From contig CAVORW010000004.1 in assembly GCA_963698715.1 (NCBI GenBank), positions 744,001 through 808,000 of the forward strand: 64,000 nt of DNA, given 5' to 3'. Of the stretch, positions 35,278 through 44,286 are shown in pieces. The notes below the pieces were generated by a model that ran no database searches, was not told the DNA's origin, and worked only from the letters and a program-made list of their open reading frames with translations. Numbering within the stretch: position 1 is the stretch's first letter; each line of letters opens with the position of its first letter. Origin of the DNA: CAWHJB01 sp963698715. GTDB taxonomy: Bacteria; Chloroflexota; Anaerolineae; Anaerolineales; UBA4823. Made by a program: the position numbers and the translations under genes.

Positions 35278-35564
35278 AACAATCGCTCCTTATGGTTTTC
35301 GTCGCCTTCAATGTAGTTCTAATCCTCCTGGTATGGGCGGATAACTTGATTGAAAAGCCTGATAATCAGAGCTTTGTACGCTCAACTCCAGTACCGTCAC
35401 CAACCTCAGGAGGTTTGACAACCGAAGCGCCCAACACGACTCCGTCTCAACCGGATATTCGCCATAAACATGGCACACCAACCATTACTCCTACACCGTA
35501 TGAAGATGCCGGAGATGTTGGGATGCTTCCAATCTGCCTCAATTTGTTTCCAGAAGGATCATAA
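35241..35564 (+). CDS. Small single-pass membrane protein, unknown
   Basis: 107 residues; the start overlaps the end of rdhC by 37 bases. One membrane helix (about 15-33) is followed by a Pro/Thr/Ser-rich outer tail (S-T-P-V-P-S-P-T, T-P-T-I-T-P-T-P) and a short end with one Cys. ATG 35241 or 35250 may be used. I recognise no family. Its position between rdhC and apbE suggests a part in the same membrane complex. Confidence 0.6.
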   Translation: MAKMAETRRGRLKQSLLMVFVAFNVVLILLVWADNLIEKPDNQSFVRSTPVPSPTSGGLTTEAPNTTPSQPDIRHKHGTPTITPTPYEDAGDVGMLPICLNLFPEGS

Positions 35565-35567
35565 TCA

Positions 35568-36581
35568 ATGGCGGACTCAAATTTATCAGCTTACCGGCCG
35601 ATTAGCCGGCGAGGTTTCCTGAAAATCGTTGCCGCTTGTGGTATTTCTATTGGGCTCGGTGCTTCTCTGTCACGTCAATGGCTTGAAATGGAAGCTGGAT
35701 CGACCATTCAGGAAACAAGATCTTTAATGGGCACGATCATCAATCTGACCATCATCGCGGACGATTTTTATTCAGGGCAGACAGCTCTACAGGCTACTTT
35801 TGCAGAAATGGAACGCCTGATCAAGATCCTCGATCATCGCAGGCAAACGAGCGCTTTGGGACAGCTCAATAAGCAAGGATTTATGCTGGAAGCTCCAGCC
35901 GAACTCGTCGAGGTCCTGAGCAGAGCCCTCGAAATCGGTGAGTTGACGGAAGGATCGTTTGACGTCACGATTAAACCTGTCCTGGATGCTTATTCTACTG
36001 GTAAGATTGTGACCCACGAACTGCGCAGATTGGTCGATTTTCGCCAGATAGCCATTACTGGCAAACGGGTCCGGCTGGGCCAAATGGGAATGGCAGTCAC
36101 CCTTGACGGGCTGGCCAAGGGCCGGGTGGTAGACGGCGGTGTCTCTATGTTACGTATAATGGGCTTCGAAAATATCCTGGTCGAAGCCGGTGGTGATCTA
36201 GTGGCTCAGGGCTCTCGCTTTGATGGAAAGCCCTGGAAAATTGGAATCTTATCTCCACGAGAAGATCGCCAACCTGGTACAATTTCCGCGGTTCCAGTCA
36301 AGGATCTGGCCGTAGCGACATCTGGCGATTACCTGAACAGTTTCACAGCCGATTTCAGTTTGCATCATATCCTGGATCCTCGCACCCTGAATTCCCCTGC
36401 TGAGTTAGCCAGCGCAACGGTGATCGCCCCCACAGCGATGGATGCGGATGCGTTAAGTACGGCGTTGATGGTGCTTGGCTCAGCGAAAGGGCTGGCGTTA
36501 GTAAACAGGCTTTCGAAAGTGGAAGCGTTATTGGTAAGTAAAGCTATGAACATATATCGTTCAACTGGATTTCCGGTATAA
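35568..36581 (+). CDS. apbE: FAD:protein FMN transferase (ApbE)
   Basis: 337 residues. A Tat-type signal S-R-R-G-F-L-K near 13 and a hydrophobic stretch indicate export. The ApbE domain shows L-M-G-T-I-I-N-L, then D-V-T-I-K-P near 127, T-L-D-G-L-A-K-G near 175, and G-G-D-L near 203. D-A-D-A-L-S-T-A-L-M near 298 carries the metal-binding Asp. The enzyme attaches FMN to Ser/Thr of target flavoproteins. The likely target is the S-G-A-T-F-S site of RdhC two genes upstream. Confidence 0.92.
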   Translation: MADSNLSAYRPISRRGFLKIVAACGISIGLGASLSRQWLEMEAGSTIQETRSLMGTIINLTIIADDFYSGQTALQATFAEMERLIKILDHRRQTSALGQLNKQGFMLEAPAELVEVLSRALEIGELTEGSFDVTIKPVLDAYSTGKIVTHELRRLVDFRQIAITGKRVRLGQMGMAVTLDGLAKGRVVDGGVSMLRIMGFENILVEAGGDLVAQGSRFDGKPWKIGILSPREDRQPGTISAVPVKDLAVATSGDYLNSFTADFSLHHILDPRTLNSPAELASATVIAPTAMDADALSTALMVLGSAKGLALVNRLSKVEALLVSKAMNIYRSTGFPV

Positions 36582-36589
36582 AATTCGAC

Positions 36590-37702
36590 ATGGATGAAAT
36601 CTTAGAACCCAAACCCAATCTTCCAGAAGAAGAACCAATAGTTTATCTTAAAGAACGCGTTGATTTAGCTCGCGCCAATGAGGATTTTCCTGGACTGAAC
36701 GTTGCCTTAGGAGCATTGGGACGTGCGCTGTTAATGCAACATAACACTCTTGAGGGTCTGACTTATTTTAATGAAGCGGTTAAAATTGCCCAACAGTTGG
36801 ATGACCCTGAAGCTGAAGCGCGCCATCTAGGAAACCAGGGTATTGCACTCAGACATATCGGCAATTACGGTCAGGCACTCCGGTCGTTAAGGAAGTCGTA
36901 TACAATCGCCCAACGCATCAACAACACACCGTTGATCTATGCAGCCATGATTCAAATTGCTGAACTGGAAATAGAACGAAAAAATCCCGAAAGCGCCTTA
37001 GCCGCTCTCGAAGATGCGCTCCAGGTCGCCGAGGAGAAAGGCAGCCTGAAACCACAGCTAGAAGTTCACCGGTTGCTAGGTAAAGTTTATGCAAAGCTGG
37101 AAGAGTTTGATTCGGCCCTGGCCCAATACCAGACAGCTCTTCACCTGGCGACAACCCTCGCAGACAGCAGCGCGCAAGTAGATTGTTTGCACAACTTAAG
37201 CGCCATTGCCAAATTTAGTGGCGACTCTGCTCTCTCGATTGCTTATATCCAACAAGCGTTAGCTATCCATCCAGAAGAAGATAACCCTGGGAGGGTTTTA
37301 GCTCTATTGGCTCAATTCGGAGATGCATGGTTAGATTCTGGGGATTTCACTCAGGCAGTGGAAAATTACGAAAAAGCGCTGGAGTTAGCACGAGCTGTCA
37401 GAGATCGCCCAACCGAAGCCCGCTTGCTGGGAAGCCTTAGTATTGCCAGGGCAGAGATCGGTGATCTGGATCAGTCCAAAGAATTGGCGGATCGAGCCGT
37501 TGAGATTGCCCGCGAAGTAGCTAATATTCAACTCCTTGGTGAACAACTATTATTAAAAGCGTTTGCATATTATGAGCTTGGACAATTACAGGCTGCCCTG
37601 TCGGACTGTATTGAGGCAATCAGGATTTTCGAGAAAATCGAGGCCTCCTCATTCCTTGATCGGGCGATGGATCTCCTGGAACAAATCCAATCCGATCAAT
37701 AG
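36590..37702 (+). CDS. Cytoplasmic TPR-repeat protein
   Basis: 370 residues made almost entirely of tetratricopeptide repeats (about eight, with patterns such as A-L-E-D-A-L-Q-V-A and A-V-E-N-Y-E-K-A-L-E-L-A). No signal or membrane segment is present. The ATG is 9 bases after the apbE stop, so it probably belongs to the same transcript. It may be a scaffold or a chaperone for Tat substrates, but nothing in the sequence decides this. Confidence 0.8.
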   Translation: MDEILEPKPNLPEEEPIVYLKERVDLARANEDFPGLNVALGALGRALLMQHNTLEGLTYFNEAVKIAQQLDDPEAEARHLGNQGIALRHIGNYGQALRSLRKSYTIAQRINNTPLIYAAMIQIAELEIERKNPESALAALEDALQVAEEKGSLKPQLEVHRLLGKVYAKLEEFDSALAQYQTALHLATTLADSSAQVDCLHNLSAIAKFSGDSALSIAYIQQALAIHPEEDNPGRVLALLAQFGDAWLDSGDFTQAVENYEKALELARAVRDRPTEARLLGSLSIARAEIGDLDQSKELADRAVEIAREVANIQLLGEQLLLKAFAYYELGQLQAALSDCIEAIRIFEKIEASSFLDRAMDLLEQIQSDQ

Positions 37703-37705
37703 ATG

Positions 37706-37750
37706 TGGTGTGCGCTTTGGCCAGGGTACGCGAACTCAAAGCGCACACCA
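37706..37750. repeat. Intergenic hairpin with TGGTGT ends (copy f)
   Basis: A 14-bp perfect stem (37706-37719 with 37737-37750), ends TGGTGTGCG and CGCACACCA, longer loop. It lies between two convergent genes and could serve both as a terminator, though no U-tract is present directly after it. Confidence 0.7.
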
Positions 37751-37816
37751 TACTTTATTTTCTATAACTTTCACTTGCTCCCGATAAAAAAATAGCCAGT
37801 TGCCAACGGGTTCCAA

Positions 37817-39121
37817 TCAGGGGCTATAAACACGCGTTTCCGGTTTGAACGCAGCCCACGAAAACCAGAAGTGGTTAATCGATACTACCGGCGAAAGCTG
37901 TGTGCCCGCCAACTCGCCAGCAACTGCCGCTCCGAGCACGTTCCACTCACTGCCAGTTGCCTGGTCCACAATTTTTCCGTTGGATAAATTAAAATTCAAC
38001 TCAAGCCCATCCAACTCCCTGGAGTAGGCAGCCGCAGTGCCCACATCACGACCACTGGCAATGGTGCCACTGTCTAATGCTGAGGCAGTTCCTGCCGCCC
38101 AAAATATGGTGATAGGCTGGCCTCCCACTGTATCGTTTACGACTTGAATATCCTCCAATATTTCATAAGGATAGGCCACGGCTTCACCATTTAAGTCCAC
38201 AGTCAGAACCCGGGCCACCGGCGGCAACACACCCGGCGTCTGTGGACCGTCGTACAAGAATGGCGGGTTATTGACATCATCGTAACCGGCATAAGGATTT
38301 TGACCATAGGAACGACTAAATCCCGTCTGGCGCGAGAGCACCAATCCATCTGGGTGAGCGGCCTTAAATTCCTGCCACGCGATGATCAGTGCGGGAAAGA
38401 ACTCGAGCTGGGCACCTGTATATTCTCCCGCAATCGCCTCGCCATTCGCTTGCTGCCACCAGGTTTCTGTCTGCCGGTCGTACATGATCAGGTTGCTGTA
38501 GCGCAACCTGCCGGTGGTGCCGAAATCCAATACTTGCCCCTCGAATGTGCGCTCAAAGGCGATAGCGGTATTGCATAAAGGGCAAAAGGTCACTACCAGG
38601 GGCAGGCCGTTTACGGTGTCATTGACGATTTCGTGCCAGATCAAGATTTGCAGAGGATAGGCACGCGCTTCCTCAGCAACTTCGATCAGGATCACCGGTT
38701 CGACTGGTTTCAGCCAGGTATCGGCGTCGTTTACATCGACAAAAACCGGCTCGTCCACTGCCGGGATGCCGTCTTTAGGTGGGCCACCCGACAGAATTTC
38801 AGCATACGGAACAGTATGTTTGCTGAAATCAGTGGAAAATTCCGAAGCAGCTCCGCGCGGTGGGGATTCCTCCGGCAAGAGAGTGGATGGAGATTGTTGG
38901 GTTGGCGTGGCTTCGGGGTTTGCAGGTGTGGTCGTCTCCCGAATCTCGCCAGGCGATTCAGTCTGTGGAATAAATTCGTTACCGAAGGGGATAGCCGTCT
39001 CAAGCTGCTCTACAACTGATCCTTCTTGCTGAGAAGATGGGTTTGTTCCAGTTGCCGAGGCGCAGGCTGACAGGAGTAAGCCTGTTATCAGGATCATCCC
39101 CACGATGAATATGGGTCTCAT
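37817..39121 (-). CDS. DUF3179 lipoprotein
   Basis: 434 residues. The signal peptide ends L-L-L-S-A-C, a lipobox. A Pro/Thr/Ser-rich linker (about 25-110) precedes the DUF3179 domain (about 115-430). Typical features are W-H-E-I-V-N-D-T-V-N-G-L, T-F-C-P-L-C-N-T-A-I-A-F near 180-191 with a C-x2-C, and S-R-Q-T-G-F-S-R-S-Y-G-Q-N-P-Y. The family is exported and its function is not settled. A C-P-L-C motif on the outer face suggests metal or haem binding or redox chemistry. Confidence 0.85.
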   Translation of the reverse strand: MRPIFIVGMILITGLLLSACASATGTNPSSQQEGSVVEQLETAIPFGNEFIPQTESPGEIRETTTPANPEATPTQQSPSTLLPEESPPRGAASEFSTDFSKHTVPYAEILSGGPPKDGIPAVDEPVFVDVNDADTWLKPVEPVILIEVAEEARAYPLQILIWHEIVNDTVNGLPLVVTFCPLCNTAIAFERTFEGQVLDFGTTGRLRYSNLIMYDRQTETWWQQANGEAIAGEYTGAQLEFFPALIIAWQEFKAAHPDGLVLSRQTGFSRSYGQNPYAGYDDVNNPPFLYDGPQTPGVLPPVARVLTVDLNGEAVAYPYEILEDIQVVNDTVGGQPITIFWAAGTASALDSGTIASGRDVGTAAAYSRELDGLELNFNLSNGKIVDQATGSEWNVLGAAVAGELAGTQLSPVVSINHFWFSWAAFKPETRVYSP

Positions 39122-39160
39122 AGATGCCTCCGAAAATTTATCTGTACCGTTAATATGTGC

Positions 39161-39421
39161 TCAGACTGGTTTCTGGCCGTCAGGACCTTGTACCCACTGC
39201 TCTTCCATTTCTCTTAGCCGTCCTAAATGATGATCTCGGCAATCCGGGCAGTGTTTGATATGCTTGAGGAGCGGCTTTCTTATTTCGTCCAGGGTAAATC
39301 CATCCAAAGCGAGTTCCACAAAATATTCCATCACGAGGAAGCATTCATCACAATTCAAGGTGATATCTTTCCCAGAGGATGAAGAGTGAATGAAGATTTC
39401 GAGGAGAGAACGGATCACCAT
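39161..39421 (-). CDS. Small zinc-finger-like protein (anti-sigma/zf-HC2 style)
   Basis: 86 residues. C-D-E-C-F near 24-28 and later H-I-K-H-C-P-D-C-R-D-H-H near 51-62 could bind zinc. The order Cys, then H-x3-C-x2-C after a helix resembles zf-HC2 modules of anti-sigma factors, but no membrane part or sigma gene follows. It lies 40 bases upstream of the DUF3179 gene on the same strand. The function is unknown. Confidence 0.55.
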   Translation of the reverse strand: MVIRSLLEIFIHSSSSGKDITLNCDECFLVMEYFVELALDGFTLDEIRKPLLKHIKHCPDCRDHHLGRLREMEEQWVQGPDGQKPV

Positions 39422-39594
39422 CTTTTTGGAACCTCAGAAAAGGCATCAGGTGGGCTTTGACAACATTCAACTAACACTCAGACGACTTATCCAGTCGATT
39501 CATTACCCGTTAAGAAAAATCCACACCTGACAAAATGCATCGGATGTGGATCATTTGGCTCTGATTTTGGTTCGCAATCAATCAAATCAACCTG

Positions 39595-41079
39595 TCAAAG
39601 CACAGCGGTTGGGACGATCGGATTAGCATGCATACCACAAACTCTGATCCAGTTACGCCCATCTCTTGCCAATAGTTGGCCGGCAGCATCCGGGCCCCAA
39701 GTGCCGGGTTTGTAGCTGTACAAAGGAGGTCCACCTGGTCCTTTCCAGGCTTTCAAGATTGGATCAAGCAGTTCCCAGGCCAGCTCGGACCTATCGCCAC
39801 GGGTAAATAATGACGCGTCTCCATTTAAGGCATCTAACAGTAACCGCTCATACGCCTCCGGAATAGCCAATTCACCAAAGACATCCCGATAATGGAAAGC
39901 CATTTCTACCGGACGGCTCTCGTCCAGGGTGTCGGGGACTTTGATATCAAAACGCTGGTGAAAACCTTCATCCGGCTGCAGGCAGAACGACAAAATGTTT
40001 GGCTCCATGGATCCGATCCCTGCGCTCAATCCTGCAGATGCGCCGGGCGATTTGAATTGAATGATGATTTCGGTCGACTTCTCTGCAATAGCTTTGCCCG
40101 AGCGCAGGTAAAACGGGACGCCTTGCCAGCGCGGGTTATCCACAAACAGGCGCAAGGCGGCAAAAGTCTCAGTGTTTGAATCCGGCGCAACCCCAGGGAA
40201 GGATTGATAGCCCTGGTACTGCCCTCGCACTGCTGCCTGCTCTACCTCCTGGCGGGAAAGGGGACGGACGGCGCGCAATGCCTTTACCTTCTCCTCCCTC
40301 AGATCATGGGCCTGGTAGGAAGCAGGTGGTTCCATGGTGATTAATGAAAGCAATTGGAAGATGTGGTTTTGGAACATATCCCGCAGTGCGCCCACACCAT
40401 CATAGAATCCAGCCCGGGTGCCGACATCCACTTTCTCCGCCACGGTGATCTGTACGTGATCGATGAAATTCCGGTTCCATAACGGTTCGTAAAGCGAATT
40501 GGCGAAACGGAAGGTCAGGATATTTTGAACGGTCTCTTTGCCCAGGTAATGATCGATCCGGTAAATCTGATTTTCGTCCAGCACCTGATGTAATTGAACA
40601 TTCAGCTCTCGGGCAGTTTTGGCATCGGTTCCGAAGGGCTTTTCGATCACAACCCTGCGCCAGCCATCCGTTTCCGCAGCCAGCCCTAGCTTTCCCAGTT
40701 GGTTTACGATTTCCGAGAAGAATCGCGGCGGTGTTGCCAGATAGAACAATCGGTTTGCCGGACCAGCCTCGATATCAATAAGCCTGGCAGCAAGCAGTTG
40801 AAAATCATCCAGCGAGGTGAAACTACCAGGTTGGTAGTACAAATGCTTTTCAAAATCTTGCCACTGATTGCGCTCGAAAGCCCCTTCACCAAATTTCTCT
40901 ACACCTTGCTGCAATTTCGCTCGAAACTCCTCGTCATTCATTTGCGAAGAAGAGAACCCCAGGATATTAAATTCCTCTGGCAAGCGCCCTTTGCGATACA
41001 GGCTGAAAAGACCGGGGATCAGTTTCCGCAAGCTCAAATCTCCCGATGCGCCAAAAATAACGATTGAGGTTGAATTCAT
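39595..41079 (-). CDS. zwf: Glucose-6-phosphate 1-dehydrogenase
   Basis: 494 residues, family-typical. N-terminal nucleotide fold I-V-I-F-G-A-S-G-D-L-S-L-R-K, the substrate/active-site motif R-I-D-H-Y-L-G-K-E near 177, and V-I-E-K-P-F-G-T-D near 145. It catalyses the first step of the oxidative pentose phosphate pathway, producing NADPH. A 6-phosphogluconate dehydrogenase-like gene is present 17 kb away at 58306. Confidence 0.96.
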   Translation of the reverse strand: MNSTSIVIFGASGDLSLRKLIPGLFSLYRKGRLPEEFNILGFSSSQMNDEEFRAKLQQGVEKFGEGAFERNQWQDFEKHLYYQPGSFTSLDDFQLLAARLIDIEAGPANRLFYLATPPRFFSEIVNQLGKLGLAAETDGWRRVVIEKPFGTDAKTARELNVQLHQVLDENQIYRIDHYLGKETVQNILTFRFANSLYEPLWNRNFIDHVQITVAEKVDVGTRAGFYDGVGALRDMFQNHIFQLLSLITMEPPASYQAHDLREEKVKALRAVRPLSRQEVEQAAVRGQYQGYQSFPGVAPDSNTETFAALRLFVDNPRWQGVPFYLRSGKAIAEKSTEIIIQFKSPGASAGLSAGIGSMEPNILSFCLQPDEGFHQRFDIKVPDTLDESRPVEMAFHYRDVFGELAIPEAYERLLLDALNGDASLFTRGDRSELAWELLDPILKAWKGPGGPPLYSYKPGTWGPDAAGQLLARDGRNWIRVCGMHANPIVPTAVL

Positions 41080-41162
41080 ATTGGATCCTTATTGATGAGT
41101 GATTGTATCTGCTCAGGCTTGAGCAAGAAATATCACAAACTCCAAGCAAAGGCTGATTAGTT

Positions 41163-41274
41163 CGACAATGTCACATTAAGAAAAGTTATGTCCGATTTTG
41201 GGTGTGCGTGGCGGGCTTTCGCCCGCCACGCACACCCAAAATCGGTAATAATCTTCGAATTTGACATTGTCAAG
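41163..41274. repeat. MITE-like inverted-repeat element containing hairpin copy g
   Basis: The centre is a 25-bp perfect stem (41192-41216 with 41221-41245, loop TTTC) that includes TTTTGGGTGTGCG. Outside it GACAATGTCA (41164-41173) and TGACATTGTC (41262-41271) form a second inverted repeat, and the direct repeat TTAGTT flanks both sides (41157-41162, 41275-41280). This looks like a small non-coding transposable element with a target duplication. It lies between the divergent zwf and 41477 genes. The rest of 41080-41476 has no ORF. Confidence 0.6.
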
Positions 41275-41476
41275 TTAGTTACGAGTAATTTACATATTAT
41301 GCCTGTATGATGAACTCATGCCCGAGTCAATCCACTGATGCATAGCCAACATCTATCATGACGTATTGAATCGACACATTCTTACCTGAATTGGACGCAA
41401 AGATAAAACAGACCCCGTTCTAACAAGTAAGAAATAACCGCCTCAACGTTTCTATGTATAGGAGGATAGCCGAGCA

Positions 41477-42088
41477 ATGATTGACGACGTATTACGCATG
41501 CCAAAAGAAAGAATTATGGAGCCTGTGGCAAAAGCCTTGCCTGGGGTATCACCCACCGCCATCACTGTGGCAGCCTGTCTGGTTGGGGTCGCATCTGGTG
41601 TCGCGGCAGCGGGGCAGCAATATGGTCTGGCTCTTGGGTTGTGGGGGGCGAACCGTCTACTGGATGGTTTGGATGGTACGCTGGCACGGATCAATGGCAA
41701 ACAAAGTGATCTGGGTGGTTATCTGGACCTTGTTCTGGATATGGTAGTCTACGCCGCGATCCCGTTAGGATTGGTCCTGGGTTCGGATCTGCCAGGTGTT
41801 CCTCTGGCGCTGGCAGTGCTGTTTGCCAGTTTTTACATCAACAGCGCCACCTGGATGGTTCTCTCTTCTTTATTAGAGAAACGCTGCCAGGGAGCAAAGG
41901 CACGCGGCGAGTTGACCACAGTCACTATCCCAAGAGGTCTGATCGAGGGGTTGGAAACTTTTATATTCTATTCTCTCTTTTTACTCTTTCCTCATTGGCT
42001 GACTGGGTTGTTCAGCCTGATGGCAGGATTGGTCGTTCTAACCTCGATCCAAAGAGTCGCCTGGGCAATCCGGAATCTAAAATCCTGA
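41477..42088 (+). CDS. CDP-alcohol phosphatidyltransferase (YnjF-like)
   Basis: 203 residues with about five or six membrane helices. The family signature is complete: D-G-L-D-G-T-L-A-R, then S-D-L-G-G-Y-L-D-L-V-L-D, fitting DG-x2-AR-x8-G-x3-D-x3-D, whose Asp residues bind the metal and CDP-alcohol. It joins a CDP-activated alcohol to a second alcohol at the membrane; the acceptor is unknown. A GGAGG at 41461-41465 precedes the ATG. It opens a plus-strand operon with TVP38, flavoprotein and YnjBCD-like genes. E. coli ynjF, also a CDP-alcohol phosphatidyltransferase, closes the comparable operon. Confidence 0.85.
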   Translation: MIDDVLRMPKERIMEPVAKALPGVSPTAITVAACLVGVASGVAAAGQQYGLALGLWGANRLLDGLDGTLARINGKQSDLGGYLDLVLDMVVYAAIPLGLVLGSDLPGVPLALAVLFASFYINSATWMVLSSLLEKRCQGAKARGELTTVTIPRGLIEGLETFIFYSLFLLFPHWLTGLFSLMAGLVVLTSIQRVAWAIRNLKS

Positions 42089-42130
42089 ACAGGCTTTGAG
42101 CCTGGCTTTGAAAACCAAAGGAAAATCCAA

Positions 42131-42838
42131 TTGGAAATGACGACTTCATCCAGCCAAAAATCCTGGCTGAAGCAGAATACTGCGAAACTGACGGCACTTA
42201 CCTTTTGGGCGGTGCTGATCCTGGGATACCAGTGGTACGCCAGATCAAACCAGCTTTCGCCGTTTGAGGCGGTGCAGGCGCTGCTCGATTTTTTCGCCAG
42301 CAGCCTGTGGGGACCGCTGATCTATATCCTGGCGTATGCCGTTCGCCCACTAATCCTCTTTCCATCCACGCTACTGACCCTGGCAGGCGGATTTGTCTTT
42401 GGCCCACTGCTGGGTGTCCTGTACACCGTCATCGCCAGCAACATCTCTTCGACCCTCGCCTTCTTCGTCGGTCGCTATTTTGGAGAAGGTTTGTTTAAGG
42501 ATGATGGCTCGGATAATTTGCTGCAACGATACGCCCGGCGTATGCGCGAGAACAGCTTCGAGACCGTAATGATCATGCGCTTCATTTTTCTGCCCTACGA
42601 TGCTGTCAGCTACCTGGCCGGCTTCCTGCGCATCCGCTACTGGCCGTTCATTTTGGCAACCGCGCTGGGATCGATCCCGGGCACACTGGCCTTTATCGGA
42701 TTCGGGGCTTCCATTGAACACTTCGATGGCTCTATTCCAAGATTGAACCCAGTCACCCTGGGCTTCTCAATTGCGATATTCATCGTGAGCATTCTGCTCG
42801 GACGTATCTTCAAAAAACGTGAAGGAATTTCTAAATGA
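42131..42838 (+). CDS. TVP38/TMEM64-family (VTT domain) membrane protein
   Basis: 235 residues from TTG 42131, or 233 from ATG 42137. Helices at about 20-37 and 60-75 lead into the VTT core: Y-A-V-R-P-L-I-L-F-P-S-T-L-L-T-L-A-G-G-F-V-F-G-P-L-L-G in which a re-entrant loop is expected, then F-F-V-G-R-Y-F-G, and M-R-F-I-F-L-P-Y-D-A-V-S-Y-L-A-G. Such proteins (YdjX/YdjZ, DedA relatives) may transport lipids or ions. A close paralogue is at 57460. The stop overlaps the next ATG (ATGA). Confidence 0.88.
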   Translation: MEMTTSSSQKSWLKQNTAKLTALTFWAVLILGYQWYARSNQLSPFEAVQALLDFFASSLWGPLIYILAYAVRPLILFPSTLLTLAGGFVFGPLLGVLYTVIASNISSTLAFFVGRYFGEGLFKDDGSDNLLQRYARRMRENSFETVMIMRFIFLPYDAVSYLAGFLRIRYWPFILATALGSIPGTLAFIGFGASIEHFDGSIPRLNPVTLGFSIAIFIVSILLGRIFKKREGISK

Positions 42839-44268
42839 CGGTGCAAAACAGCAATTCTGCTGAACATTTTTCAACCATTGTGATTGGCGCTGGCTCCGGT
42901 GGTATGACCGTTGCTATTGGACTTTCAACTTTAGGACGCCATGTGGCGCTCATTGAGGGCAGTCATGTTGGCGGTGACTGCACCAATGTGGGCTGTGTGC
43001 CTTCCAAAACGCTGATCCATCTTGCACGCAATTTTAAGCCAGGCACGAACCCGGATGTGGTGCTACAAGAGGTGATCCGCAAACGCGATGCGCTGCGTGA
43101 CAAGGAAACAGAAGAGGTACAGCATACCGAGAACCTGACCTTTATTCGCGGCATGGCGAAGTTCACAGGTCCCCATGCTTTAGAAGTGAATCTTAATGGA
43201 ACCGCCCGCCAACTGACCGCGGACAATATCGTGATCGCTACCGGGGCGCGCCCGCGCTGGCTGGATATCCCCGGTCTGCCGGCGGAGCGCGCCCTGACCA
43301 ATGAGAGCCTGTTTGATCTGACCAAGTCACCCAAACACCTGGTGATTGTTGGGGCAGGCGTAATAGCACTGGAAATGGCGTTTGCCTTCCAGAAACTGGG
43401 CACCCGCGTCAGCATGTTTGCGCTTGACTCACGCCCGCTGATTACCGCCATCCCTGAAGCCGCCGCAGCCATCCAGGCAGAGCTGGAGAGGCGCCGGATC
43501 AGTACCTACTACAACGCTGCTGCCAAATGCTTTGATGAAACTACGCGCACGCTCACCCTGCAGCAGGGCGAGATGGAAATCACTCTGCACGATGTGGATA
43601 AAGTGCTCATCGCCATCGGACGGGTGCGCAACCTGGACAAGCTGGATCTGGAGAAAGCGGGGATCGCCGTTGACCCCCGCCTGGGTGTGCTGGTCAACTC
43701 CTTCGGGGAGACCAACGTCAAGGGCGTGTATGCCATCGGCGATGTCACCCCGACCTCCGCCTTCACCCATTCTGCCAATGCCCAGGGACGGCGGGTCAGC
43801 CAACGGATCGCCTTTCCGCTCCTACCGCTCGCTAAAAAAGAGCCGCTCTTCCCCAACGCCACCTTCAGCGATCCAGAAGTTGCGACGGTCGGATTGACAC
43901 CTGAGCAGCTTTCCAAGCGCTGCCATCCCAAGGCAATCAAACGCATCCGGGTGGATTTCAAGACGCACACCGATCGCGGTTACACGGATAGTGTAGAGAA
44001 CGGTTTTATCATCGTGGACGCCGTACGTCTGACCGGGCAGATCCTGCATGCCACCATCGTCGGGCCGCGCGCCTCCGAGATGATCTCGTTTTTCACCCTG
44101 GTCATGAGCCAGAAGATCTCGTTGTACAAGATCTACCGGCTGGTATATCCCTATCCAACCTATTCGAGCGGCATCTTGAAGATTGCAGACTTCTTCATGC
44201 GTGAGACTTTGACCAATTTGAAAGGCGAAATTGGTGCCTATTTGCGCTATCGTTTTGCGCGACCCTAA
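42835..44268 (+). CDS. Pyridine nucleotide-disulfide oxidoreductase (MerA/Lpd-like), no HMA domain
   Basis: 477 residues. FAD motif V-I-G-A-G-S-G-G-M-T-V, redox-active C-T-N-V-G-C-V-P-S-K near 45, NAD motif V-I-V-G-A-G-V-I-A-L-E near 172, then A-I-G-D-V-T-P-T and the dimerisation domain. The C-terminal vicinal Cys pair of true mercuric reductase is absent, so Hg2+ reduction is not supported. The C-terminus (S-L-Y-K-I-Y-R-L-V-Y-P-Y-P-T) is typical of flavoproteins encoded next to TVP38 genes. The substrate is unknown. Confidence 0.85.
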   Translation: MTVQNSNSAEHFSTIVIGAGSGGMTVAIGLSTLGRHVALIEGSHVGGDCTNVGCVPSKTLIHLARNFKPGTNPDVVLQEVIRKRDALRDKETEEVQHTENLTFIRGMAKFTGPHALEVNLNGTARQLTADNIVIATGARPRWLDIPGLPAERALTNESLFDLTKSPKHLVIVGAGVIALEMAFAFQKLGTRVSMFALDSRPLITAIPEAAAAIQAELERRRISTYYNAAAKCFDETTRTLTLQQGEMEITLHDVDKVLIAIGRVRNLDKLDLEKAGIAVDPRLGVLVNSFGETNVKGVYAIGDVTPTSAFTHSANAQGRRVSQRIAFPLLPLAKKEPLFPNATFSDPEVATVGLTPEQLSKRCHPKAIKRIRVDFKTHTDRGYTDSVENGFIIVDAVRLTGQILHATIVGPRASEMISFFTLVMSQKISLYKIYRLVYPYPTYSSGILKIADFFMRETLTNLKGEIGAYLRYRFARP

Positions 44269-44286
44269 TTTTTTGGAGAAATGATA

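Noticed and set aside
8216..41245. Intergenic hairpins as CRISPR repeats or intrinsic terminators
   Set aside because: They are single, far apart and differ in sequence, so they are not CRISPR; they lack U-tracts, and two lie between divergent genes.
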